NCBI GenBank assembly: GCA_033764965.1
Contig: JANRIN010000338.1
Span: 13,785 to 77,784 of the forward strand
DNA from: JSC-12 sp033764965
GTDB taxonomy: Bacteria > Cyanobacteriota > Cyanobacteriia > Leptolyngbyales > Leptolyngbyaceae
DNA length: 64,000 bases
Direction of reading: 5' to 3'
The stretch's first letter is position 1; the number at the start of each line of letters is the position of its first letter. The position numbers were made by a program, and so were the translations under genes. Below are positions 1 to 7,101 of this stretch, in pieces. The notes below the pieces were generated by a model. That model saw only the letters and a list, made by a program, of their open reading frames with translations. It had not been told where the DNA came from and ran no database searches.

Positions 1-121
1 GCTGACTTGCAAACGAAGGTGAACACAACTCAGGAAGCAATTCTGTCCAAGAAAATCACCTTTGAGTCCTGTCAGGAAAGTGGCAAAGAAACCCGTTGTG
101 TCAAGGGCGCAGCCTGAAGCC

Positions 122-400
122 TCAATCGACCCGTTCCAATTGCCAGAGGATCTGGTTGCCTTCTCGCCGCACCCTGGAAATTACCCAGTTGCGCCAAACC
201 CAGTGATCGCCGCGACTGGTGACGGCACCGGCGTTAATATCCATCAAATCTGCCAGTTCAGCACTGGTAATCAGATAGCCCTTGTCGGCAATTTCGTCCG
301 CCATCCGTAAAGATTCCACCGCATAACGGACATGGGCAACTCTCACTTCACGGGGGAGAGATTCAAGTTCGGTAGAAACGATGGAAGGGCTGTCTGTCAT
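122..400 (-). CDS. Conserved small protein, helix-turn-helix-like, unknown function
   Basis: This 92-residue soluble protein is of a kind I recall from many cyanobacteria, but I cannot give it a named family. The second half holds the conserved-looking blocks SAELADLMDI (about residues 46-55) and HWVWRNW (66-72), which read like a small helix-turn-helix followed by a strand, so nucleic-acid binding is possible but is inference. The frame stays open upstream into the 3' end of cobK. I chose the internal ATG at 400 because everything upstream of it overlaps cobK and has no family character. It lies 73 bp downstream of cobK on the same strand and could be co-transcribed with it. Confidence 0.6.
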   Translation of the reverse strand: MTDSPSIVSTELESLPREVRVAHVRYAVESLRMADEIADKGYLITSAELADLMDINAGAVTSRGDHWVWRNWVISRVRREGNQILWQLERVD

Positions 401-473
401 GACGATCGCGACCAACTCAGCGATAGATGGATTGTATCGCTCCTGGACTGGAAAGTCGCGATCGCGTATTACT

Positions 474-1307
474 TCAAGGACTCGATTCTGAGTCAGGAAA
501 TTTATCTCCCGGTAGGATGGAGCGCCCCATCGAGAATGGTGCAAGTGAGCGATCGCAAAATTGCAGCGCCTCAGAAAAATCACTGGTTTGCTGCGGGTAA
601 GCGATCGGCGGACGCTCAATCACCACGAGAGTAACCCCCAGATCTGCTGCCACTTGCTGCTTCACATCCTCACCTCCCGCCACCCCAGAGGCTTTTGTCA
701 CCACCACGGAAACTTGCCACTGCTGCCATAGGGCACGTTCCATTGCCGCTGAAATCGGCGGACGCAGAGCAATCAAGCGATCGGTCGCAAAACCCGCTGA
801 GATCGCCGCTTGCAGGGCAGGAATAGACGGCAAAATTCGCGCGAACAAAACCGCCTTTTCCTGCCAGGGAGTAAACAATTCCAGAGAGCGATAGCCCAGG
901 GTCAGCAAGATTCGCTGATGCAGTAACAAATCCGTGGCAAGCAGCGATCGTAGAGTGGGGAAGAAGAGGGGGGTAAGGGGAGAAGCGGAGAGGGGGAGAC
1001 GCTCGAAGCGGAGGTAGGGGATTTTTAGGGTTGAGGCGATCGCGATCGCCAAGTGAGAAATTTCTGTGGCAAAGGGGTGGGAGGCATCCAGAATGGCAGC
1101 GATGGAGTGGGTCTGCAAAAAGGCGGGAAGGGAGGCAGCATCTAAACGTCCTACCCACACGGTTAGATCAGGAGTTTTGGGATACAGGCATCGTGCCGAT
1201 TCCGTGGTGACAGTGACTAAGCAGGGCAAATTCTGGGCAACGAGCGATCGCGCCAGTTCAGCACTTTCCTGGGTTCCTCCAATTAGCCAGATTCGGGCTT
1301 GGCTCAC
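474..1307 (-). CDS. cobK: Precorrin-6A reductase (CobK/CbiJ)
   Basis: The protein (277 aa) should reduce precorrin-6A to precorrin-6B with NADPH in cobalamin synthesis, in the cytosol. It begins with the nucleotide-binding motif IWLIGGTQES (residues 6-15) and carries the family motif DASHPFA (74-80), followed by a conserved arginine-containing YLRFERLPL strand. A low-complexity stretch at about residues 103-120 (LSASPLTPLFFP) has no counterpart that I recall in the family and coincides with a G-rich purine tract in the DNA. It is discussed as a repeat-derived insert. No other cobalamin gene and no cobalamin riboswitch is visible nearby. Length is close to the usual 250-260 aa plus this insert. 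Confidence 0.88.
   Translation of the reverse strand: MSQARIWLIGGTQESAELARSLVAQNLPCLVTVTTESARCLYPKTPDLTVWVGRLDAASLPAFLQTHSIAAILDASHPFATEISHLAIAIASTLKIPYLRFERLPLSASPLTPLFFPTLRSLLATDLLLHQRILLTLGYRSLELFTPWQEKAVLFARILPSIPALQAAISAGFATDRLIALRPPISAAMERALWQQWQVSVVVTKASGVAGGEDVKQQVAADLGVTLVVIERPPIAYPQQTSDFSEALQFCDRSLAPFSMGRSILPGDKFPDSESSP
948..1001. repeat. G-rich low-complexity tract inside cobK
   Basis: On the plus strand this tract is nearly all purine (GGGAAGAAGAGGGGGG and following). It resembles the G/C-skewed short repeats found between genes elsewhere in this window. It is read in frame by cobK and adds roughly 18 residues between the substrate-binding strand and the next helix. The frame is kept throughout. 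Confidence 0.45.
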
Positions 1308-1445
1308 AAAACATCAGTAAAGAGATAGGTTGAAAAACTTAAGCTATCGAAGTAAAAAGATAGGGGGAATTTACAATTCTTTGCTAACAATTATCGGAAA
1401 TGCAGTAGACTCTTCCTGTCGCTATCCACGACCCTTATTTTACTG

Positions 1446-2495
1446 ATGACTCAATACTTGTATCATCTCACCGCCTTTTTTGTCGCTGCCCTCGTGGTGC
1501 TGTGGGCAACTCCTCGCGTGAAAAAGTTTGGACTGAAACGGGGCTTGGTTGATAAACCCGGTGGACGCAAGATCCACAAACGTCCAATGGTGCGTTTGGG
1601 GGGAGTTGCAGTTTTTATAGGGGCGATAGTTGCTTTACTAATTGTCTGGTGGACGGGCGGTTTTGGCATCCAAACCCCTCAAAAAGAGTACGAGCTATGG
1701 GGCGTTGTCATCGGGGGGTTGTTATTTTTCCTGATCGGTTTGGCGGATGACCTGCTGACGTTGCCTGCTTTGACTCGCCTCTTTGCTCAACTCACGGTGG
1801 CGGCAATGGTCTGGCAAGCGGGCGTACAAATTGACTTCCTGACGATTCCGGGCATGGGTTTGATCGCCCTGCAAGACTGGGTTAGTTTGCCGATTACCGT
1901 GATCTGGTTGGTGGGCATGGCAAACGCGATTAACATGATCGATGGATTGGATGGTTTAGCGGCTGGAGTTTCAGGAATTGCCGCTTCTGTAATGCTAGTC
2001 GTGACTTTATTTATGGGGCAACCTGCGGCGGCGTTGATCGCGGCGGCGTTGGCGGGCGCTTGCTTGGGCTTCCTGCGCTACAACTTCAATCCAGCCCAGA
2101 TTTTTATGGGAGATGGGGGTGCTTACTTCATGGGCTTTACCCTGGCAGGAGTTGGAATTATTGGCTTGGTCAAGTCTGTGACCACCGTTGCTGTCCTGCT
2201 GCCTTATTTGATTCTGGCAGTGCCGATTCTAGATATTTTTACTGTGGTGATCGATCGCCTGCGCCGAGGGAAATCTCCGTTTGCAGCGGATAAACGCCAT
2301 TTGCATCATCGGCTTCTGCAGGCAGGCTTGTCTCAGCGGTTGGCGGTTCTGTTTATTTACTCGCTGACTTTGTGGGCAGGAACCCTGGCTTTAGCCGTCT
2401 CCAATATGCCCAGTGGTTGGGGATACGCGATCGCAGCAACGGTGCTGCTGAGTTTCACCGGTTGGCAGGTGTGGAAGACTGCCAAACAATCCTGA
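1446..2495 (+). CDS. wecA: Undecaprenyl-phosphate sugar-1-phosphate transferase (WecA/TagO family)
   Basis: This polytopic membrane enzyme (349 aa, about ten or eleven hydrophobic segments) belongs to the MraY/WecA family. The family moves a HexNAc-1-phosphate from a UDP-sugar to undecaprenyl phosphate on the cytoplasmic face, starting O-antigen, teichoic-acid or other surface glycan chains. Visible signatures are DKPGGRKIHKRPMVRLGG near residue 36, ADDLLTLPALTR near 100, NAINMIDGLDGLAAG near 160, FMGDGGAYFMG near 219 and the terminal HLHHRLL near 285. The Asp-rich loops bind Mg2+. The gene ends 1 bp before cinA, so the two are likely co-transcribed. The exact sugar cannot be told from sequence, and the symbol is by similarity. 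Confidence 0.88.
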   Translation: MTQYLYHLTAFFVAALVVLWATPRVKKFGLKRGLVDKPGGRKIHKRPMVRLGGVAVFIGAIVALLIVWWTGGFGIQTPQKEYELWGVVIGGLLFFLIGLADDLLTLPALTRLFAQLTVAAMVWQAGVQIDFLTIPGMGLIALQDWVSLPITVIWLVGMANAINMIDGLDGLAAGVSGIAASVMLVVTLFMGQPAAALIAAALAGACLGFLRYNFNPAQIFMGDGGAYFMGFTLAGVGIIGLVKSVTTVAVLLPYLILAVPILDIFTVVIDRLRRGKSPFAADKRHLHHRLLQAGLSQRLAVLFIYSLTLWAGTLALAVSNMPSGWGYAIAATVLLSFTGWQVWKTAKQS

Positions 2496-2496
2496 T

Positions 2497-3756
2497 ATGG
2501 CTGCTGTTGCTGAAATTATTTGTGTTGGAACTGAACTGCTGTTGGGAGACATCTTAAACAGCAATGCTCAGTTTCTAGCGCAGGAACTCGCCAAGCTTGG
2601 CATTGCTCACTATTATCAGTCAGTTGTGGGCGATAACCCAGCCCGCATTATCCAGGTTGTAAATACGGCGTGCGATCGAGCAAATCTACTGATCTTCACG
2701 GGAGGACTGGGACCCACCCCCGATGACTTGACCCACGAAACGCTTGCCTCCTGTTTTGGCGTACCTCTGGTGGAGCACCCCGAAATTTTGGCAGACGTTA
2801 CCCAAAAGTTTGCCAAACGCGGGCGGGTGATGACGGACAATAACCGCAAACAAGCCCTACTTCCTGAAGGTGCGAAGGTTTTAACCAACACTAGCGGCAG
2901 TGCGCCGGGAATCATCTGGCAGCCCCGCGAGGAAGTCACCATTCTCACCTTTCCTGGGGTTCCAGCAGAAATGAAGCTGATGTGGCGGGATGTGGCAGTT
3001 CCTTACCTGAAACAAACAGGCTGGGTGCAGAATACCGTCCATAGTCGGTTGTTGCGATTTTGGGGCATTTCGGAATCTTCTCTAGCAGAAAAAGTCGCAC
3101 CTTTTTTTGACTTGCAAAATCCCACCGTCGCCCCCTACGCCAATTTAGGAGAAGTCAAACTCAGGATTTCAGCCCTGGCAGATTCCCCGGTAGCGGCGCA
3201 GGAAATGATTGCCCCGATCGAGCAACAACTGCGGGAAATTGCTGGCATGGACTGTTACGGAGCTGATGAAGATTCTCTGGCAACGGTTGTGGGTCAGCTT
3301 TTGCAAGCAGCGGGTAGCACGCTCGCGGTTGCAGAATCCTGTACAGGAGGTGGGCTAGGTGCCATGCTCACGGCGGTTTCTGGTAGCTCTAGCTATTTCT
3401 GGGGCGGCGTAATTTCCTACGACAACTCAGTTAAGGTGGGCTTGCTGGGAGTCAATTCCGAAGACTTAGCCCGACATGGAGCGGTGAGTGCCATCGTTGC
3501 CGAACAAATGGCGGTGGGAGTGCGCGATCGCCTTGGCACTACGTGGGGGCTGAGTATTACTGGCATTGCTGGACCAACCGGGGGCAGCGACGATAAACCT
3601 GTGGGCTTGGTTTATATTGGCTTGGCAAGCAGGGATACGGTTCGCAGCGTCAAATATCTATTTGGTGCAGAACGAGGGCGGGAGTGGGTACGGCATTTGA
3701 GTGCTTGCTCGGCGCTCGATCAATTACGCCGACATTTATTATCTAGTGAATCTTAA
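2497..3756 (+). CDS. cinA: CinA-like protein with nicotinamide-nucleotide amidase domain
   Basis: The 419-residue protein has the two-domain CinA layout. An N-terminal MoaB/MogA-like (COG1058) half carries EIICVGTELLLGDILNSN and GGLGPTPDDLT. A C-terminal PncC half carries AESCTGGGLGAMLT near residue 282 and SITGIAGPTGG near 350. The C-terminal domain deamidates nicotinamide mononucleotide in pyridine nucleotide salvage, and the N-terminal domain has been linked to ADP-ribose pyrophosphatase activity in some bacteria. The length is normal. The start ATG lies 1 bp after the wecA-like stop, suggesting translational coupling. The link to the neighbouring gene in function is unclear. Confidence 0.93.
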   Translation: MAAVAEIICVGTELLLGDILNSNAQFLAQELAKLGIAHYYQSVVGDNPARIIQVVNTACDRANLLIFTGGLGPTPDDLTHETLASCFGVPLVEHPEILADVTQKFAKRGRVMTDNNRKQALLPEGAKVLTNTSGSAPGIIWQPREEVTILTFPGVPAEMKLMWRDVAVPYLKQTGWVQNTVHSRLLRFWGISESSLAEKVAPFFDLQNPTVAPYANLGEVKLRISALADSPVAAQEMIAPIEQQLREIAGMDCYGADEDSLATVVGQLLQAAGSTLAVAESCTGGGLGAMLTAVSGSSSYFWGGVISYDNSVKVGLLGVNSEDLARHGAVSAIVAEQMAVGVRDRLGTTWGLSITGIAGPTGGSDDKPVGLVYIGLASRDTVRSVKYLFGAERGREWVRHLSACSALDQLRRHLLSSES

Positions 3757-3913
3757 GTCCAACAAATCTTAAACTTATCCGGACGATCGCTATCACTGAT
3801 TTGATAATTTGGGTACAATTTCAATAGATAACTCAGACCCTGGTTCAGATTAAGGGGAAATATACGCAGCCCCAACATCTGAGATCCACGCTTTGATTAG
3901 GAGCTATTGATTA

Positions 3914-4048
3914 ATGGACTACCTGGATAAGGTGCTTGAAAAACTCAAGGAATGGGCGCGTAAGTTAATTGATGCGCTATTGGGTCCAGAAGCGCAGCCC
4001 GAACCTGAGCCAATTCCAATTCCGGTGAACGATCCGCAACGCCGTTAA
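3914..4048 (+). CDS. 44-residue small conserved protein with acidic-proline tail
   Basis: This short gene encodes an amphipathic helix (MDYLDKVLEKLKEWARK) followed by a Pro-Glu tail containing EPEPIPIP and ending in Arg-Arg. A strong AGGAG site lies about 9 bp before the ATG, and 157 bp of non-coding DNA upstream can hold its promoter. The codon pattern (GAA/CTG-rich, GC third positions like neighbours) and the ribosome site support a real gene. I recall similar tiny proteins in other cyanobacteria but cannot name a function. The pattern would fit a membrane-surface or protein-binding peptide, which is inference. Confidence 0.65.
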   Translation: MDYLDKVLEKLKEWARKLIDALLGPEAQPEPEPIPIPVNDPQRR

Positions 4049-4085
4049 CTCGTTGCTCATTTTGCTGAATTGGTAGTGTGTTAAG

Positions 4086-4529
4086 TTGGTCAGCATCCTG
4101 GTACTGCACGGACCAAACCTGAATCTGCTGGGAAAACGAGAGCCAGGGATTTATGGTTCTGTGACTTTGAACGAGGTGAACTTGTTGTTGCAGCAAGAGG
4201 CAAGTTCCCTGGGAGTCGAGATTTTGTGCATTCAGTCTAATCATGAAGGCACGCTGGTTGATCAGATCCACGCCGCTTGGGGTGTGCATGATGGCTTGCT
4301 GATTAACGCTGGAGCCTACACCCATACCAGTGTTGCCCTTCGAGACGCGATCGCGGCGGTCAATGTTCCTACGGTTGAAGTTCACCTCAGCAATATCTAT
4401 CGCCGCGAAGAATTCCGTCACCATTCCTACATCGCTCCGGTGGCGATCGGGCAAATCAGCGGCTTTGGTGCGGAGAGTTATCGCTTAGGGTTGCAAGCGA
4501 TCGTGCATCACCTGCGCCAGAAGAATTAA
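4086..4529 (+). CDS. aroQ: 3-dehydroquinate dehydratase, type II
   Basis: The enzyme dehydrates 3-dehydroquinate to 3-dehydroshikimate in the shikimate pathway and forms cytosolic dodecamers. The 147-residue sequence has the full type II signature: LVLHGPNLNLLGKREPGIYG at the N-terminus with the active-site Arg and Tyr, QSNHEG near residue 49, the INAGAYTHTSVALRDA block with the catalytic loop, and EVHLSNIYRREEFRHHS with the catalytic His. The start is a TTG at 4086; a stop codon lies 12 bp upstream in frame and no ATG or GTG precedes the conserved strand. It starts 37 bp after the small 44-residue gene. Confidence 0.95.
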   Translation: MVSILVLHGPNLNLLGKREPGIYGSVTLNEVNLLLQQEASSLGVEILCIQSNHEGTLVDQIHAAWGVHDGLLINAGAYTHTSVALRDAIAAVNVPTVEVHLSNIYRREEFRHHSYIAPVAIGQISGFGAESYRLGLQAIVHHLRQKN

Positions 4530-4627
4530 CACGCGAGAGACTTTCAGCGTTTACTGCTGTTTGAAATACAGCAAAATATGGTTCAATCAGGTCAAATTGA
4601 TGTTGATTGAAAATCACTGAGTCTTTC

Positions 4628-5053
4628 ATGGAAGTTGTTCATCTGGCGGTTAATGGGACTTTGATGCGGGGGTTAGAGCTAAACGCCAATCTGCACCAGG
4701 TTCATGCCACCTTTGTTCGAGAAGCCCTGACTGAACCAAGCTATCGGCTCTGGTCAATCGACGATCGCCATCCTGCCATGCAACGGGTCAGAGAGGGTGG
4801 GGTTGAGATCGCCGTAGAAGTTTGGGCAGTCCCAGTTGCAGGCGTTTCTACCTTGCTCCAGCTAGAACCTCCCGGACTTTGTATCGGTAAAGTCCAGCTT
4901 CTGGATGGGGAAAACGTTTTAGGCGTATTAGGGGAAGCCATTCTATGTGAAGGGCAGAAAGAAATTACTGCCTGGGGTGGCTGGAGAGCTTATATGAATG
5001 ATCTGAAATCCAGTGACCTGAAATCCAACTCTACCTACCAGGATGTTGCATGA
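4628..5053 (+). CDS. Stand-alone allophanate-hydrolase C-terminal-like domain protein
   Basis: The protein (141 aa) resembles the C-terminal domain of allophanate hydrolase (AtzF), which has a gamma-glutamylcyclotransferase-like fold. Features are VHLAVNGTLMRGLELNANL at the N-terminus, TEPSYRLWSIDDRHPAM, and the glycine-rich strand with GVLGEAILCEGQKEITAWGGW. I start it at the ATG at 4628. A TTG at 4607 would add seven residues without family character. Its last 4 bp overlap the start of the next gene (ATGA), so it belongs to an operon with the AtzG-like and AtzE-like genes. A role in an amide or carboxy-amide hydrolysing complex is inference from that context. Confidence 0.78.
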   Translation: MEVVHLAVNGTLMRGLELNANLHQVHATFVREALTEPSYRLWSIDDRHPAMQRVREGGVEIAVEVWAVPVAGVSTLLQLEPPGLCIGKVQLLDGENVLGVLGEAILCEGQKEITAWGGWRAYMNDLKSSDLKSNSTYQDVA

Positions 5054-5241
5054 CCAACCCTAGTTTTAACTCGGCTACCTACGTCGATCAAGCCGCTACC
5101 CTCATCGCCTTACCCATTCCCGCGGACTATCATCAAAGCGTCGTCGAGAATTTTGAGCGCATTACTCAAGTTGCTCAACTGGTTCTAGAATTTCCCTTAC
5201 CTGAAGAAACTGAAATTGCTCCCGAATTTGATCCAGAGTAA
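5050..5241 (+). CDS. DUF4089 protein, AtzG-like small subunit
   Basis: This 63-residue acidic protein has the DUF4089 look: YVDQAATLIALPIPADYHQ, then a helix with VVENFERITQVAQLVLEFPL and a tail EETEIAPEFDPE. In Pseudomonas sp. ADP, AtzG is a small subunit that forms a complex with the amidase AtzE and is needed for soluble, active 1-carboxybiuret hydrolase; HpxX in Klebsiella is a comparable protein. Here it overlaps the preceding gene by 4 bp and is followed, after a repeat-filled gap of 144 bp, by an AtzE-type amidase. The partnership is strongly suggested by this order. Confidence 0.8.
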   Translation: MTNPSFNSATYVDQAATLIALPIPADYHQSVVENFERITQVAQLVLEFPLPEETEIAPEFDPE

Positions 5242-5385
5242 GTGAATCGGTGGACGGGTAAATGAGTAGATGAGTAGATGAGTAGATGAGTAGATACTTG
5301 TTATCCATCTATTCATCTACTCATTTACCCACTGCCTCACCCACCCTTCTTTCCCTAACCCCCATCCCCTAACCCCCATTCTCCT
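5242..5385. repeat. Dyad repeat of GAGTAGAT units with C-rich tail
   Basis: The gap contains four tandem copies of a GAGTAGAT-type unit followed, after a short loop, by the complementary series (CATCTATTCATCTACTCATTTACCC), so the transcript could fold into a long imperfect hairpin. The right end is a series of CCCCTAACCCCCAT units reaching to within a few bases of the amidase start codon. Similar elements occur near 57.4, 61.0 and 63.2 kb. Confidence 0.8.
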
Positions 5386-6777
5386 ATGCCCTCCTCCTAT
5401 CCCGATGCCACGAGTATTGCCCAGAGTGTTCGTAACCAGGAGGTGTCTGCGAAATCAACAGTTGCGGCTGCATTAGCCCATATCGCTGAAAAGAATGAGG
5501 CGCTGAATTGTTTTACCACCGTCTTAGCCGATCGCGCGTTGGCAGATGCGGAGGCGTTGGATGCGGCGATCGCCCAGGGGCAAGAACCGGGACTGTTAGC
5601 AGGAGTACCTTTTGGGGTGAAGGATTTGTTTGATATTGCTGGAGTTACCACCCTGGCAGGCTCTAAAATCAATGCCGATCGTCCACCCGCTACCCAGGAT
5701 GCCACGCTGGTTGCTCGGCTGAAGCAAGCTGGGGCAATTTTAGTGGGTGCTCAAAACATGGACGAGTATGCCTATGGGTTTGTCACGGAGAACAGCCATT
5801 ATGGTCCAAGCCGCAATCCCCATGACCCAACTCGCATCACGGGCGGCTCATCCGGTGGTTCGGTGGCAGCCGTGGCATCAGGCATGGTGCCGCTTTCCTT
5901 AGGATCAGATACCAATGGCTCGATCCGTGTGCCCTCAGCGTTTTGTGGCATTTTTGGACTCAAACCCACCTATAGCAGACTGTCTCGTGCCAGAACCTAT
6001 CCGTTTGTGGGCAGTCTGGATCATCTGGGCCCGTTTGCTCGATCGGTGCGCGATATTGCCTTGATATTCGACCTGCTGCAAGGGCATGACCCGGAGGATC
6101 CAGTCTGTACCACTCGCCCACCCGAACCCTGCTTACCGGAATTAACCAAAGGAATTGATGGATTGCGGATCGCGATCGCCGATGATTATTTTGCCAAGAA
6201 CGCCGAGGCTGAAGCCCTGGAAGCCGTTGAAACTGTGGCGAAAGCCTTGAGCGCCAGTCAGCGCGTCACCATCCCAGAGGCGCATCGGGCACGCGCCGCA
6301 GCCTTTATTATCACGGCTTCGGAGGGCAGTAACCTGCACCTGGAAGACTTACGCCAGCGTCCGCAAGATTTTGACTTTGCCACCCGCGATCGCTTTTTAG
6401 CTGGGGCGTTGGTTCCGGCGGGATGGTATTTGCAAGCTCAAAAATTCCGTTCCTGGTATCGCGATCGCGTGCGGGAGTTGTTTACCCAGGTTGATATTAT
6501 TCTGGCTCCCACCACTCCCTGTGTTGCCCCCCCGATCGGACAGCAAATGCTGGTGTTGGATGGAGTCGAGATGCTACTGCGCCCCAATATTGGCTTATTT
6601 ACTCAGCCTCTTTCCTTCATCGGCTTGCCGATTATGAATGTTCCTGTGCAGCGATCGGGACAATTGCCCTTAGGGGTACAGGTGATTGCTGCCCCCTACA
6701 ACGAAGCTCTAGCCCTGCGAGTTGCCGCTCACCTGGAAGCTAACGGGATTGTCTCTGCGCCTGTTCCGCTGCCATGA
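5386..6777 (+). CDS. atzE: AtzE-family amidase (amidase signature hydrolase)
   Basis: The 463-residue protein is an amidase-signature enzyme. The catalytic Ser-cisSer-Lys triad is visible as GVPFGVKDLFD (Lys) near residue 78 and TGGSSGGSVAAVASG (the two Ser) near 150-165, followed by GSDTNGSIRVPSAFCG with the nucleophile loop. The sequence fits the AtzE family, whose founding member hydrolyses 1-carboxybiuret to allophanate. The neighbouring DUF4089 gene supports an AtzE-AtzG pair. No cyanuric acid hydrolase is present, so the natural substrate here is unknown and may be another small amide. The start ATG sits directly after a CCCC-rich repeat, and no Shine-Dalgarno sequence is evident. Confidence 0.87.
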   Translation: MPSSYPDATSIAQSVRNQEVSAKSTVAAALAHIAEKNEALNCFTTVLADRALADAEALDAAIAQGQEPGLLAGVPFGVKDLFDIAGVTTLAGSKINADRPPATQDATLVARLKQAGAILVGAQNMDEYAYGFVTENSHYGPSRNPHDPTRITGGSSGGSVAAVASGMVPLSLGSDTNGSIRVPSAFCGIFGLKPTYSRLSRARTYPFVGSLDHLGPFARSVRDIALIFDLLQGHDPEDPVCTTRPPEPCLPELTKGIDGLRIAIADDYFAKNAEAEALEAVETVAKALSASQRVTIPEAHRARAAAFIITASEGSNLHLEDLRQRPQDFDFATRDRFLAGALVPAGWYLQAQKFRSWYRDRVRELFTQVDIILAPTTPCVAPPIGQQMLVLDGVEMLLRPNIGLFTQPLSFIGLPIMNVPVQRSGQLPLGVQVIAAPYNEALALRVAAHLEANGIVSAPVPLP

Positions 6778-7101
6778 CATCTCAGCGCCATTTGAACGTC
6801 ACAAGGCTCTGATAATTTTGCAACTTGATAGTTTTGTAACCGTCCTGATACCAAATTAAATAGGGAACGCGACAGATTGGGTAGGGGCGAACCGCCGTTC
6901 GCCCGTACAGGAATTTGATGTGTAGCACCTGCAATTTAAATCGGTATGAGTTATCCATCTCAGGGTAGTTATTTCTGCTTGCTGCCCATTGGATACTTCA
7001 ATGGTTTGCGTTCCCTTTCAATTCGCTATCCCACGGGTTGCCTGCTTGGGATGATTGACTAAGTTCAACGACAGACCGAATCCAAATCAGGAGAGTGCTG
7101 A
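6778..7101. other. 324-bp intergenic region with MITE-like element
   Basis: No gene is seen here. The main structure is the element at 6847-6948. The remainder before the permease holds no recognisable riboswitch. A CAGGAGAG ribosome site lies just before the permease GTG. Confidence 0.6.
6847..6948. mobile_element. MITE-like element, about 100 bp
   Basis: Imperfect terminal inverted repeats (GATACCAAATTAAAT on the left, ATTTAAATCGGTATG on the right) enclose a GC-rich core with the perfect-arm palindrome GGGCGAACCGCCGTTCGCCC at 6885-6904. It has no coding capacity. This layout matches the small non-autonomous elements and palindromic repeats common in cyanobacterial genomes. The family itself cannot be named from the sequence alone. 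Confidence 0.6.

Noticed and set aside
62..310. Plus-strand open frame of 82 codons at the left end
   Set aside because: It is antisense to the small helix-turn-helix-like gene, begins without a ribosome site, and has no family pattern.
332..634. Plus-strand open frame of 100 codons
   Set aside because: It covers the antisense of cobK's 3' end and the start of the small gene, with a composition typical of a shadow frame.
1308..1445. Cobalamin riboswitch near cobK
   Set aside because: The gap lacks the conserved cobalamin-box sequence and is short; no riboswitch structure is apparent.
5242..5385. Possible CRISPR array in the GAGTAGAT repeat
   Set aside because: Units are about 8 bp, directly tandem without spacers, and followed by their own complement; there are no cas genes in the window.
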